Origin: Pieris napi
Lineage: Eukaryota; Arthropoda; Insecta; Lepidoptera; Pieridae
Direction of reading: 5' to 3'
Length of the DNA: 64,000 bases
NCBI RefSeq assembly: GCF_905475465.1
Contig: NC_062252.1
Span: 5,394,001-5,458,000, forward strand
The notes beneath the pieces are model-generated. The model was not told the DNA's origin. It saw nothing but the letters and a program-made list of their open reading frames with translations, and did no database searches. Positions 13,394-25,028 of this stretch are shown one piece after another. Numbering within the stretch: the first letter of the stretch is position 1; each line of letters starts with the position of its first letter. The translations under genes were made by a program, and so were the position numbers.

Positions 13394-13804
13394 TGAATAA
13401 GTACAAATTCTACTTGTTGATTATTATACTTTTTCATTAAAATCGATTTTGTTTGATTCCGAACTCCGACTATGTTCTATACGATTGCAGTCTTGCCCGA
13501 GAATACGAAGGGGATCTGATTGTATTTGATTGAATAGGTACAACATCTACCTGTTCATTATTATACTTTTTCATTAAAATCGATTTTGTTTGATTCTGAC
13601 CTCCGACTATTTTCTATACGATTGCAGACTTGCCCGAGAATACGAAGGGGATCTGGTTGTATTTGATTGAATAGGTACAACATCTACCTGTTCATTATTA
13701 TACTTTTTCATTAAAATCGATTTTGTTTGATTCTGACCTCCGACTATGTTCTATATGATTGCAGTCTTACCCGAGAATACGAAGGGGGTCTGATTCTATT
13801 TGAT
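13394..13804. repeat. 137-bp tandem repeat, three copies
   Basis: The block TTATTATACTTTTTCATTAA recurs at 13421, 13558 and 13695, an exact period of 137 bp. Copies differ by a few substitutions, the first most. Each contains ACGATTGCAGTCTTGCCCGA or a close variant. No coding potential; origin not evident. Confidence 0.9.
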
Positions 13805-15126
13805 TCTCCTTAAAAAAAGAGTAATAATTACGTTTTTAGCGTGTAGTCGGTTAAAAATCTTTGTATTTAATCTATACCTGTTGTTTTATTGTACCCATTA
13901 TATCAAGTGACATAATTCAATTAGTATTTTTGCTCCAGATCTACGCCTATTGTGAGCCTGATAGTATAAGTTTAAGTTATTATTAGTTGAAGTATAATTT
14001 CAGCTTAATTCTGTCAGAAGAAGTAATTAGGAAAGTAGAAACCGGAACGATTCATTGCCCTAACACGGTCAAATTTCGGAGGCAGCAACCCTATCTTGAT
14101 TGAGACGGATTACGTGAGGCACGTAGAATGGCCGCCCTTGTAAAGAAAAACTACTCTGATTAATATTTTCCTTCGTAATGACATCAATCTGTTGCTATTG
14201 TATAGATAATATGAGGTTTCAAAGTAATATCGTATTTGTTATATTTTGTTTAGAAATTCTTCATTCTTTATTGCTAATTATCACAAAACTATTGCCGTGT
14301 GTATAGCTACTGTATTAAATAGTACAAATAGTATTAAAGTCATTGTATCAAGTATAAATAAATCATTCATAACGAAGGCAATTTTCTAGTATTGAGTTCA
14401 TCCTAATGATGACTTCAGGTTTTGACAGCTCTTGTACGAGCCAAGGCTGCACATTTTGCTCACTCAGGTTTTCTTAGCTTTATAAGCGTGTCGATCGTCG
14501 AAGTTACGCCGCGAGAGTATAGCCAGACGTAGGCACTTTTTTCAACATAAGGACAGGATTTAAAAAGTTAGTATTAATTTATACTCTTGTTGTACGCGAG
14601 TGATTAAGTATACAAAACTTAACTTATGATAAAACATGTAAAATTATTTCTATGTTTAGAACTATACCAACAAACCAGGTACGTTATCAGTCGTTTAATG
14701 TTTACAATGTACACGATTATTTTGTCACTAATTTATTCCGTATAAGTATATTTTTAAGTATTTTATCATAGATATAGATTTAATACATTTCGTCAAACCG
14801 TGAGGAACGAAACTCCAAAACCTATGTTATGATTAACTTGGCTGAGTAAATGCAAGCCTGCATCACGAAAAACCGCTTTAATTCAACTTTACTTAACTCA
14901 GACAATTTCACTGATAGTTACTCTAACAAGCGATTTATCCTCAGATATTTTACATCAAATTGTATATGGACGGTTTTTGTATTGGTTCAAGTTTTAGAAT
15001 GGCGCGTTAAAATTCAATTCCATATCAAACCCCGAATATAAAAAAACAAAAAAAAATATAGTCGAGTGTTAATAATTTTACATATTGTCATGTAAGGAAT
15101 TTGCTTAAAAACTAACTACGAATACA
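13805..15126. other. Intergenic, nothing recognised
   Basis: AT-rich DNA; no exon, RNA gene or named repeat recognised. Confidence 0.45.
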
Positions 15127-15356
15127 GCCTTGCGATTCTGTAACTCACACAGCGGTTTTCACAACGGCGGTCGCGCTCAAATCAGTGGTAAAGCCGTCGT
15201 TTTACGATTTGGCATTCTAATAAACAATAAACTACAAGCTCCCTCCTTATCAGAATGCCAAATCATAAAATGACTGCTTCACGACTGATTTGAGCGCGAC
15301 CGCCGCTGCGAAAACCGCTGTGAGAGTTCGAAAAGTGAGTTACAGTATCGCAAGGC
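15127..15356. mobile_element. Palindromic MITE, copy 1
   Basis: Both ends carry GCCTTGCGATTCTGTAACTC as inverted termini, with further inverted pairing of the CGGTCGCGCTCAAATCAGT and AGCGGTTTTC blocks. Most of the element folds back on itself. No transposase. A third relative is in the B4 intron at 56443-56628. Confidence 0.8.
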
Positions 15357-15357
15357 A

Positions 15358-15598
15358 GCCGTGCGATTCTGTTAATCCGTGAGTTCACCTCGCACTAACA
15401 ACGCTCCCTTCGTCACTCACTTAATTTTACGAATCTCATGGTGTATATTCAGCAATTTCACATTACGTCTTGACAAGCGGAGGGAGCTTGTAGTTTATTG
15501 TTTATCAGAATGAAAATTGGAAAATGACTGCTTCACGACTGATTTGAGCGCGAAAACCGCTGTGAGAGTTCGAAAAGTGAGTTACAGAATCGCAAGGC
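15358..15598. mobile_element. Palindromic MITE, copy 2, next to copy 1
   Basis: Starts GCCGTGCGATTCTGTTAA and ends TTACAGAATCGCAAGGC. The right half repeats the right half of copy 1, while the left half is diverged (it holds a CTCCCTTCGTCACTCACTTA block). Probably a rearranged or nested second insertion. Confidence 0.65.
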
Positions 15599-17189
15599 AG
15601 AGATGTAAAATAAAGTTTTGCTTAACGATAAGACTCATTACAAGCTTGTTAATGATTTGATTAAAATTAATTAATAAAAAAGTATATATACTTATATAGA
15701 ATAGATAAAACACGTCAGAGACGGAGTCAAAATTATAATAAAGTAGCTATCATGATCTTATTAAAGTATTAAACGCTTACGGAACTTAATTTAAATGACA
15801 ATATCAGTTTTGCACATTTTTTGAGTTACACGTCTATTAATATGGCATAAAATTTTCGTATCTTTTTTCTTTAGCATGTGATTTTGCGCCTGTTATTGAC
15901 ACAACAATGGCTATCTTAAAAAACGCTCCAGGCTGAGTAGTGCGGACTGTAGTAGAAGTACGCTACATCCCATCACTTAAGGTGCATCAATCTCCACGCG
16001 TCGTCTACTCCATTATTCAAAGAAACCGTACCATAAAACTCGCGCGGCACCACTGAATCGTAACACGTTAGGCGCCGTTCTCATTGAACACACCTCGTTT
16101 GTACACTCACCTAATTTAATTTGTAACCCTTGATGTTAATTTATACTCCAGTTGCGGAAGCGGAAGTAGTGGTTTTCAATAGAGTTTTAATTAAAATGTT
16201 ATTGTATTGATTCTACTCCCGTCATTTATATACGTTTAAGCTATATGATAAAGTACTCACATGCTTTGTGAAAATTAGTGAAATATCTCTACAATATATA
16301 ATTTACAATAAAGCTTAAGAATAAGAGAAATAGGACCGGATATCCATAGTTGCTCCCCTCACACTATAAAATCGATTTTTGTTTAGTTTTTTTGTAATCT
16401 GAACTTATTTGATTAGTAATTGTTTTTTTTGTAATGTTTGTTTTGTTTAATAATTGTTTTGATTCATATTTGTATGATCTCTACATGTATGTCGTTTACC
16501 TTTAAGTGCTTGTCACATTAAAAATTGTATTTTGTGTTTGTTTTTACCAATAAATCAGTGTGCCGAGCGTTGGCAAGCTTTTTATCAATAAAAAAAAAAA
16601 AAGAGTTGTAGCAAGGAGATACAAATATTATTAATTAATACAATAATTGTAAATAAAACAAACACATAGTACATAAAGTAATTACTATTTACCCTTCATT
16701 TGCGCGAGTACTATTAAATCAGTATAACGGACAGAAAAGCTTTTTTACAACATCGTTAGTCGAAGAAGTTCTATTTAAAAGTGTGAATTATTTTATTTCT
16801 ATCTTTATTATAAATAAATATAACGGTCCGTGGAACAGAGTAACTAAATATTCTTACAAGAATTTTTAACTAGTTAAAATGTATGCAAAACAACTGCTCA
16901 CGAAACTTTTCTCTTGCTTCTTATTAAACTTCACTATGCAAGTTTTAATTGCAAATGATTTTCTTGTCTCGGATGTTTAAACGAGTTTCTATGAATACTA
17001 ATATCCTTACAAGAGACAAATTCAAACTGATTTCGTTTACAAATTGTGTTTGCAATGGTACAATTAAGAGCTTTATATTTAGCCCAACATTGTGGTTGTC
17101 AAGTATCTGCCTGATTAGTTTTGTTTATGAATTGTTACTAATTTTGCCTGTGACTTTGTTCTTGTGGTCATGTACTTTGTGATTATGTA
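15599..17189. other. Intergenic, nothing recognised
   Basis: AT-rich; no gene or named repeat is visible. A poly-A tract near 16589-16602 may end a retroposon that I cannot identify. Confidence 0.4.
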
Positions 17190-17390
17190 TTAAGTCTTAC
17201 AACTGTGGAATCGACTTCCGGTGGGGGTCTTCCCTCAGGGATACGACCTCCAAATGTTTAAAAATCGAGTGTACTCCTCCCTCAAAGGCCGGCAACGCAC
17301 CCACTAAAAATGGGTTACTATGGGCTGCGATGACTACCCTTTTTGGACGTTCCGCAAGCTCGTTTGCCCCCCTATTTATATAAAAAAACA
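17190..17390 (+). mobile_element. Non-LTR retrotransposon 3' tail
   Basis: The plus strand encodes LWNRLPVGVFPQGYDLQMFK and then NRVYSSLKGRQRTH before a stop, the typical last residues of jockey-like reverse transcriptases (W-N-x-LP-x-x-VFP...F-K-x-x-V-x-x-x-LKGR). 3' UTR follows. Only about 35 codons survive and it is a different family from the copies at 4.6 and 12.9 kb. Confidence 0.7.
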
Positions 17391-17499
17391 GACTAAAAAA
17401 AACATAAACATAGATCTCAGTGTATTGCAAGCAGATTGCAAATTTGAACGAATCTCTAATATCTTAGTTGAGGTTAATGATAGTGTGACTATTTATAAA

Positions 17500-17725
17500 A
17501 AAAACAGTGGTGAAAAAAAAATTAGTAGGTTGGGCCGGCGAGTGTCACGCACAGAAGTTGATGTTTTGGCTCTAAAACATACCGGTTATTTAACCATTTT
17601 TTCCTCTACCGTACGAGTGAGTGTTCAATGCGCACTTAGAAAGATAAATTGGTGTACAGCCGTGAGTCGAAAACACGACCTCAGGATTGAAATACGCACG
17701 CTCAAGCCACTAGACGCTCGCTCAA
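17500..17725 (-). repeat. Degraded tRNA-derived SINE
   Basis: Contains the CAATGCGCACTTAGAAAGAT block, the TGGTGTACAGCCGTGAGTCG block and an ACGACCTCAGG block that correspond to the SINE at 3211-3490 in the same orientation. Diverged and incomplete. Confidence 0.55.
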
Positions 17726-18920
17726 ACACTGATGTAATTATTGTGTTTACCGGTTACCAAGAAACATACGAAGAACAAATTTTCGCTTTTTGTATGAAAT
17801 TATTTTCGATTAAGTAAGATGTTTAAATAATTTAACTTTTGACAGTTTTACTCAAACCTTAAATTACCTTACTTCACCAAACATACCCACACGCTTATTT
17901 TAAATTGACTTAAGATAAGTTGTCAACTTTCTTGAGTAAACTTGGCTTTTGTTAGGTTTGACTTAAAAACCCGTAGAGTTTCCAACTTGACTGTATTATA
18001 TGTATACGGTACGATTTTAATAAACATAATAAATTAACTCCTGAAATTAGAATAATATTTAATAGTTATTGGAGGTAAGAGGTGAGTATGAGTTTCGTCC
18101 ACTCTTAACTGAAAAAAAACTTTTTAAATCGATATTGAGTCAGGTATGTTATTTCATTCTACAAAACAGAGTATTCCAATATAACATAATTCATGGCTTT
18201 CAATTCAAACCTAAAAAGAATGCATGTTTTTTTAACCAAAGCAAGCAGCAAGATTGGATACATTAAATTTCTTCAGTGACCTAGCTTTGACTCACAATCA
18301 GCCTAATTTTCCCATTTTTCTTCCGCATTTCTCAACAAAAATGTCGTAAATATAACCACGTCCTTATATTCATACTAACAAGCCTAACTGGAAACCGAAC
18401 TGAATTCAAAAGCCCATTTCAGCGTGTCCTACTCGATTTGAATATTTGTACACGGGAAATTTTTCATATGAAAATTTCCCGATGGCGATCGCTCGATGGA
18501 TTGCTAAAAATTCGTATTAAAATATTTTCCACTTGGATTTTCTTTTTTGCACGCCTCGCGGGATAATGATTTGTCATATATATTATTTTCACTGATTTTA
18601 TTTTTACGAGCTTACTTTTGATTATTAAATTATGTACTGATGAAAATGACATAGATCAGTTTAATATTTTATTCATATAAGCATTTAACAATGTTATTAC
18701 ACTTCTATTACTTGATGTTAACATTGATATTTACCTGTATTTGCACTCCTCTACTGCTTCATTAAGAAATAAATTAAAAAAAAATATTGTTATATTGTAT
18801 CTCTTTTCATTGTCATAATTATTTGTATAATATACCGTCTTCTTGCCGTCAAGTTTGTATATAATTATTATTTCTCTGTAACAGTTCTGTAGATAAAATA
18901 CTCTAACTTATTTAAATTAA
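17726..18920. other. Intergenic, nothing recognised
   Basis: AT-rich spacer left of the peptide-gene array; no exon or named repeat recognised. A short inverted repeat (ACGGGAAATTTTTCATATGA followed by GAAAATTTCCCG) lies near 18452-18481. Confidence 0.4.
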
Positions 18921-19218
18921 GCTATAGTGGCACGACGTATGACTCCACGGCGTCCTGGATTGAAACACCGGTAAAAAGATAATAACTGTTTCCGGTTGTG
19001 CACTAATAGTGGACTGCCCACTAGCTTTAAATATGACAAACATGCTGAAATATAGAGTTAACAACATAAATAACACAATATATGTACCTTCTTTGTAAAA
19101 AATTAACGGGTTTTTTTTTATGAAAGTCAATCAAATATGCACAGATAATATCATTATCTTAATCTAATAATTATGTTTACTGGAAGGAACTGTTACTATA
19201 CGTATAATAAAAAGTTTC
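18921..19218 (+). pseudogene. Promoter-only relic of an array A gene (A0)
   Basis: This 0.3-kb stretch matches the upstream region of the array A genes in + orientation: TAGTGGCACG, ACTAATAGTGGACTGC, GAGTTAACAAC, CTTAATCTAATAATTATGTT and AAAAAGTTT appear in the same order as before A2 and A4. It stops just short of where the TATA box and exon 1 should start and abuts A1-side duplicon sequence. The counterpart of the kappaB-like site is GGGTTTTTTT, so the motif is lost. Its GGTTGTGCACTAATAG and TCCTGGA variants are shared with the A7 upstream region, not with A1-A6, so it appears to be the left counterpart of A7. Confidence 0.75.
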
Positions 19219-20079
19219 CACTTTCGCAGCCCCAGTTTAGTTTAGTTTTAGTTTGTGCTAAGTCTCTTTTCTCAATATCACACTAAAAGCCAAACCTTAT
19301 AGACAGCATATTGAATCTTAAATATTGCTCAATAAAAACGTCTTGTTGCATATTTTTTAATAATATGAAACAGGGAAGAAGGCATCCACTGAGACTCTAT
19401 TCCGTTCGGTCTTGAGCTTCAAATTTTACCGGGCTCCAAGTCTATTCGGCTTCTGCAATTGCCGTCTATTGCCTCTCCTGCAACTGTACGTCGCCAGATT
19501 TTCTTGTCACGTGTGTGTACATAGCTGTTTTTATTTGTACTATTTTTTAATATTAACGAATAATATCGAATATCTCTATGAACATCATTTCCAACTAGGT
19601 ACCTACTGCAAGATCCTTGCTGTATAAGAATTCAAGAAGCAGGTTTTTTTAAAATTTAATATGATTGATTTGAATTGACTTGTGTAATGTGTATACCATA
19701 CTCAAAAATAGCACGTTAATTTATTTTTATTTTCTTGTATGTCATAAAATAATCTCACGCAGCGCTAGTAATCTAATAAATTGAAATATTATTTATATTT
19801 TGCATATTTTTATTCGATGTTATTTTCTAAGTCAACAAGTATTTTTGAAGCAATTGGAGTTTTAACCCTTTTTAGTAAAAAGGGAACAGAAATGAAGAAA
19901 ATTCTTCTGCGTATGCTAATCAATTTCTAACTGACTGAATTATAACTTCGTACCAAATAAAACAAAGGATTATTTGTTGACTAATAATTTATTGCAGTAT
20001 ATATTATTTAGAGCGAAAGTCGAAAATATCAAAATATAAAGCAGAAAAATAATGCTGATTGATCTTATTGCGTCATAGA

Positions 20080-20650
20080 TCAACGACTGCAGATGCAGTA
20101 TCTTTGAGCATTGCAGCGGGACCAGCGGTAGCCCAACGAACTGCAGACCGCGCGACAAAGCTGTGCGGTACAAACACGACGGCGTGATTCCCCTGCGCGA
20201 GCGCTGCTTGATGACCACAGTTCAATCGCTTCAGATACGCCATCCGATGGAACTTCCACGTCTGAAAATAAAGGTCACAATTTAAGTAAATAAATTTTAG
20301 ATTTTTCCAGGCATTTTTAGCTGTGTATCCTCTGTATAGCTAAAAATGCCATTAAATATCATGAGTAGATTTTTATATAATTAAAAATATAAAATAACGA
20401 TGTTTGACCATCAATTTAATATGTGATTTAAATGTGCTTTCAAATCACGTTTGAGTCACAAACTATAGTTATTTTCTTTCGGTTTGTATACAATCTTGAT
20501 GAATTTTGAAAAGTGAATAGGTAAGTAAATAATCTTGTAAATACATATTATACCTTTGATAAGGAATAAATTTTACTTACCCGCTGGAGCACTTTGCACA
20601 AAGGCGGCAAATGCAAGAAAGACAAGGGCGAAAATTGCAAAGTATTTCAT
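20080..20650 (-). CDS. A1: secreted six-cysteine defensin-like peptide
   Basis: Exon 1 is 20581-20650 and exon 2 is 20080-20261 (minus), joined over a 319-bp GT-AG intron in phase 1. The precursor is 83 residues. Residues 1-20 are a signal peptide (MKYFAIFALVFLAFAAFVQS), followed by an acidic pro-region rich in Glu/Ser (residues 24-49) and a basic RRR at 50-52. The core has cysteines at 54, 59, 63, 73, 79 and 81, i.e. C-x4-C-x3-C-x9-C-x5-C-x-C. That is the CS-alpha-beta fold pattern of insect defensins, closest in spacing to lepidopteran gallerimycin-type peptides. Expected role: secreted antibacterial or antifungal peptide of the fat body (family knowledge). Cleavage at RRR, giving a basic peptide of about 31 residues, is inferred. 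Start chosen at the only ATG before the signal peptide, with TATA at 20712-20717. Confidence 0.9.
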
Positions 20651-20711
20651 TTTGATGTTTATTCCTTGAATAAATTTTTCAATTGATACCATTTCTCCTA
20701 ATTCGTGTCTA

Positions 20712-20845
20712 TTTATATGCATTCATCGGTTGCATTTGTTATCTTTAATCTTTTAAACTTTTTTATAATCTTAACAGTTATTTCCCGTAAACATAATTAT
20801 TAGATTAAGATATTGATATTATTGACTTTCATTGAAAAAATCCCC
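20712..20845 (-). promoter_or_regulatory. A1 promoter: TATA box and kappaB-like site
   Basis: On the minus strand, TATAAATAG (TATA at 20712-20717) lies about 65 bp before the ATG and GGGGATTTTTT (20835-20845) about 185-195 bp before it. GGGGATTTTT fits the insect kappaB consensus GGGRNNYYYY used by Relish/Dorsal-type factors in antimicrobial peptide genes. A Rel response is inferred. Confidence 0.6.
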
Positions 20846-21417
20846 GTTAATTTTTTAATCAAATATATTATCTACTGAAAGTATACACGCTAACGTCTTT
20901 ATACGTTTGACAAAAAGGTATCTAAATATATTCTGTTATTATATGTTTTATTAACACTTTATTTCAGTATGTTTCTCATTGATTTTCGAAGCTAGTGCGC
21001 AGTCCACTATTAGTCTGTATCATACGGAAACAAGTATTTTTTTTTATTATTATCGGTATTTCAACCTAGAAACTGGAATTATAGGCCGTGCCACTCTATC
21101 AACAAAGCGTTATACAAATATATAATATTTCTATATGATTATTCCTATTTTGTTCCTCGTTATCTTAATTCTAATAAATTTTACATACATTTTAATATAT
21201 ATGTATTTGATTAGAAAAAACCCAAAGCAATATCACAAAATCACATTTGAGGAAGGTTGTTAATGAAAATCGCAAGGCTATTGGAAACACGGTCGATATC
21301 TACCAATAGGCCTGATGCTTTAAAATGAAAAATTTGGAACACGTATATTATTTTAAAAACTTCTTTCGATTTTGCGCCATTACACATATTTTTTTGTGTT
21401 CATTATCAAATTAGAAT

Positions 21418-21540
21418 ATGGAATCTGGTATTAAAGAAAATAGGATTGCCGTGATTGCCTTGCACAAAGTGGATATGGAGCCGTCGGTCATATTCTAAAG
21501 TTTAGAAAATGACCGGCGGTTAAAGGTAAGGTAAGAGAAA
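21418..21540 (+). mobile_element. Tc1/mariner-type transposase N-terminal fragment
   Basis: An ATG at 21418 opens 26 codons ending at TAA 21496, with RIAVIALHKVDMEPSVIF, which resembles the N-terminal helix of certain IS630-Tc1-mariner transposases. The same fragment recurs at 27457 in the A3/A4 unit. It sits between the head-to-head genes and is dead. Confidence 0.45.
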
Positions 21541-21880
21541 ATATTGTTACGTTTCTGATTTTTTTATTTTGATATATTTTTTTCTCATCATGTGATGTCA
21601 GAATTATTGATTACCTATTAAGTAATAAATACTAATTTTTGAAGTGCATTCATTTTATTTGACCGATACCCTTGTTTCATTCCTAACTCTATGGACATAT
21701 AACGGTCTACTATAAAGCCGACCAATCAGCGCGCGAGGTGCGTACCGTTTCACAATTTGACGATTTCACTTCGATAGATTATAATCTACCGAATAATAAT
21801 ACGTTAAATTGTAAGCAGTACGTTGAGTTCACAATTTTTCGACAGTTTACAATTTTAATTTTAATTTTTTTATTTTTAAA

Positions 21881-22115
21881 GACAATTCACACCAATTGAC
21901 CTAGTCCCATGCTAAGCTGGTGAAGCTTGTGTTATGGGTACTAGGCAACGGATATACATACATATTATAGATATATATAAATACATATTTAAACACCCAA
22001 GACCTAAGAACAACACCAAATGATCATCACATCGATGTTCGCCTCAGCCGGGGATCGAACCCGGGACCCATGGATTCGCAGTCAGGGGTACTAACCACTA
22101 GACCAATGAGTCGTC
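21881..22115 (-). repeat. tRNA-derived SINE, inserted in unit 1 only
   Basis: Minus strand: head GACGACTCATTGGTCTAGTG with GGTTAGTACC (A box) and GGGTTCGATCCCCGGCTGAG (B box), body ending in the GACCTAGTCCCATGCTAAGC complement and an AT-rich tail. It matches the plus-strand SINE at 60494-60741. At the equivalent place in unit 2 (about 27890) the SINE is absent, so it inserted after, or was lost after, the duplication. Confidence 0.85.
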
Positions 22116-23039
22116 AATTTGCGAATCGATTGTAATCAATCTCGCGCGCGAGATAGATTACAATCTAACGGTTTTTACAACTTTACGTTGACAGATACAA
22201 CAACACTACGTCTGTCGAAGACAAGAAAAGATCGGGCCTAGACCACAGCCAGTCTTCAGTTCTGACGAAGTCCGAAACGTTCGTTTCCAACCAAGACTGC
22301 GTAGACCAAACTTGTGCCGATTCGGTTCTCTTTCCCCACCCCACTCCATTTTAATATCGCAAAATATTGTACAGTGTATTGGCGCCAAAATGTGAAAACT
22401 CAACTCATCATATAAAAATGACAGATTCCCAAATTCAAATGTAATATTTTGTTTATTTTTAATTGTAACAGTATTTATGGCCAGACTAAGTATATAAATG
22501 GTATGTATGGAATGTATATTGATAATATGGTATCAAATAAATTTCTATACAGAACCAGTTAAAAGCCTCTAAGAGCCTATTAGTTGATATCCAGCGTATT
22601 TCCAAAAGCCTTGCGATTTTCATTAACAACTTTCCTCAAATGTTTGTGATTGCTATGTTTCTTTTAAATCATCTTAATTTTACAAATTTATACGTTCCGG
22701 GGATTTTGAGGTATTGCTGTGGTTTTGTTCGAATTAAATATATTAAAATGTAGGTAAAACTTATTAGAATTAAAATAACCAGGATAAAATATAATTAATC
22801 GTATAGAAATATTATATATTTGTATAACGCTTTGATGATATAGTGGCACGGCGTATAATTGTTTCCGTATGATTCGCACTGATAGTGGACTGCGCACTAA
22901 CTTTGAAAATGAATGCGAAACAAGCTGAAATAAAGAGTTAACAACACATATAACAGAAAATATTGACATTTTTGACAATCATATAAAGACATAAGCGTGT
23001 ATACTTTCAGTAAAAAATATATTTAATTAAAAAATTGAC

Positions 23040-23176
23040 GGGGATTTTTTCAATGAAAGTCAAGCAATGCACAAATCATATCATTACCTTAATCTAATAA
23101 TTATGTTTACGGGAAGTAACTGTTAAGATTATAAAAAGTTTAAAGATAATAAATGCAACCGATGAATGCATATAAA
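23040..23176 (+). promoter_or_regulatory. A2 promoter: kappaB-like site and TATA box
   Basis: GGGGATTTTTT at 23040-23050 (about 190-198 bp before the ATG) and TATAAATAG at 23171 (67 bp before the ATG), with an AAAGATAATAAA (GATA-type) element at about 23143 between them. The same order is found before A1, A3, A4, A6 and A7. Confidence 0.6.
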
Positions 23177-23237
23177 TAGACACGAATTAGGAGAAATGGT
23201 ATCAATTGAAAAATTTATTCAAGGAATAAACATCAAA

Positions 23238-23977
23238 ATGAAATACTTTGCAATTTTCGCCCTTGTCTTTCTTGCATTTGCCGCCTTTGTGCAAAGTGCT
23301 CCAGCGGGTAAGTAAAATTTATTCTTCATTTATTTATCATATTATATTTACAATATATTATAATATTATTCCTTACCTATTTACTTTTCAATAATCATTA
23401 AGATTTTATACAAACCTAGCCATTTGTTGCGACATCCTACGGGAATGGGAAATTTCCGAATTATATTGAAGCATTTTTCAAAGTACTGTGCTTAGATCCA
23501 TGAAGTTATTCTGGCTGAATTGAGAATTATGTGTTTTCGGCGGGTTCTATTTGCAATTGACCAACGAAAGTTTTAGTTAAATATTAATCTACCCATAGTA
23601 ATCCAGTCACTATACATTATTTATAAAAAGTTAACGCAAGCTTCAATTGTGTGCACATAAAAATAAAATATCTATAGTTTGTGACATAAACGTGATTTGA
23701 AGGCAAATTTAAATAAACTATTAAATTGATGGAATTTATAGCTGTGTACCCTAATAATCTAAAGTCAATTTACTTTAATTGTTGTTTCTTTTCAGACGTG
23801 GAAGTTCCATCGGATGGCGTATCTGAAGCGATTGAACTGTGGTCATCAAGCAGCGCTCGCGCAGGGGAATCACGCCGTCGTGTTTGTACCGCACAGCTTT
23901 GTCGCGCGGTCTGCAGTTCGTTGGGCTACCGCTGGTCCCGCTGCAATGCTCAAAGATACTGCATCTGCAGTCGTTGA
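23238..23977 (+). CDS. A2: secreted six-cysteine defensin-like peptide
   Basis: Exon 1 23238-23307 and exon 2 23796-23977, intron 488 bp (GTAAGT...TTTTCAG), phase 1. The 83-residue precursor is the same protein as A1. The gene is divergent from A1 (head to head, about 2.6 kb between start codons). Its intron is of a different, longer type than in A1/A3 and is shared with A4, A5 and A6, so exon sequence is more uniform than intron sequence. A polyadenylation signal AATAAA follows at about 24066. Confidence 0.9.
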
Positions 23978-25028
23978 TCTATGACGCAATAAGATCAATT
24001 CAGCATTATTTTTCTGCTTTATATCGTCATATTTTCGACTTTCTCTCTAAATAATATATATTGCAATAAATTATTTGTTGACTATCCTTTGTTTTATTTG
24101 GTACGAGGTTATATATATGTTCGATTAGAAGTCGAAATTGATTACCAGATGCAGAAGAATTTTTTTCATTTCTGTAATAGTAAACAAAGTCAAAACTCAA
24201 TTACTATTTAAATTATTACTTTAATATGCTATTTATTTTCATTACGTTGCTCTTTCCGGGCTTTTTAATTACTTAAAATTTAATTATAAAAAAATTACGT
24301 TCAACACTATTATTATTATATTATTTATTATTTTTTATTGTGGAATGTATTTGAATGTATACGACATTGGAGTCAATTCAAATTAATTACATTTAAACAT
24401 ACGTATAGAACAAGAATAATTGACTACGGTAAAGAAATATTTAAAATATAAAATTTAGTTTGTGTGTGAAAAAAAATAAATACAATACAATATCACCGAC
24501 GATATAGCAATTTGAGATATATATGATACGATTCAATATTATAATCGTTATTGAAGTTACGGGGTAAGCCTCTCAAAATTGAACAATGGCGGTATTCTGT
24601 AACTTTAACATTGGGTTTTATACTGCCTGATGAGAAGTTTGCTACATCATCTCATCGAATGTTAAATAATGATTTAAATTGGGTATAAAAACGTTGAAAT
24701 CGCTGAATAACTCGCTCTTATAGATATACTTATAACATTAAGATACGAAGGAATGATAATCATGAAGCCGTCAAGTTTATTACGTTCAAAAAGTAACAAA
24801 ACATTGATGATATTATCGTCACGTTAGTTTATTTATAGTTATAGTTTAATCTTACACAATGCACTTATATAATACTGGTGGTACATTCATCTATTATAAT
24901 TTTATTCAGATTAGGTTTGACATCTGTCATATGTAAAATAACTCTCTTGACCTACAGGCTTACGCTCATAAACCCATAAAAGAATTTAATTCAAACAAAA
25001 CAAAAGAAACACAAAAAATAGATACCTA

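Noticed and set aside
13394..13804. CRISPR-like array
   Set aside because: The 137-bp units are head-to-tail repeats without distinct spacers, in a eukaryotic context.
17320..17817. 165-codon plus-strand frame
   Set aside because: Begins in the 3' UTR of a retrotransposon tail and runs antisense through a degraded SINE; no domain.
19970..20218. 82-codon open frame on the minus strand over A1 exon 2, repeated over the other array A copies (MVIKQRSRRG...)
   Set aside because: It is in another frame of exon 2, has no cysteine pattern or splice partner, and recurs only because the exon is duplicated.
22206..22403. 65-codon minus-strand frame in the A1/A2 spacer (MSFHILAPIHC...), repeated at 27906 and, broken, at 39333
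   Set aside because: Recurs only through the duplicon, is truncated by a 40-bp deletion in the A6 arm, and shows no domain.
23726..23800. Upstream extension of A2/A4/A5 exon 2 into the intron (MMEFIAVYPNNL...) as a separate start
   Set aside because: The extension is intronic: it lies before a clear TTTTCAG acceptor, has no signal peptide, and exon 1 provides one with matching phase.
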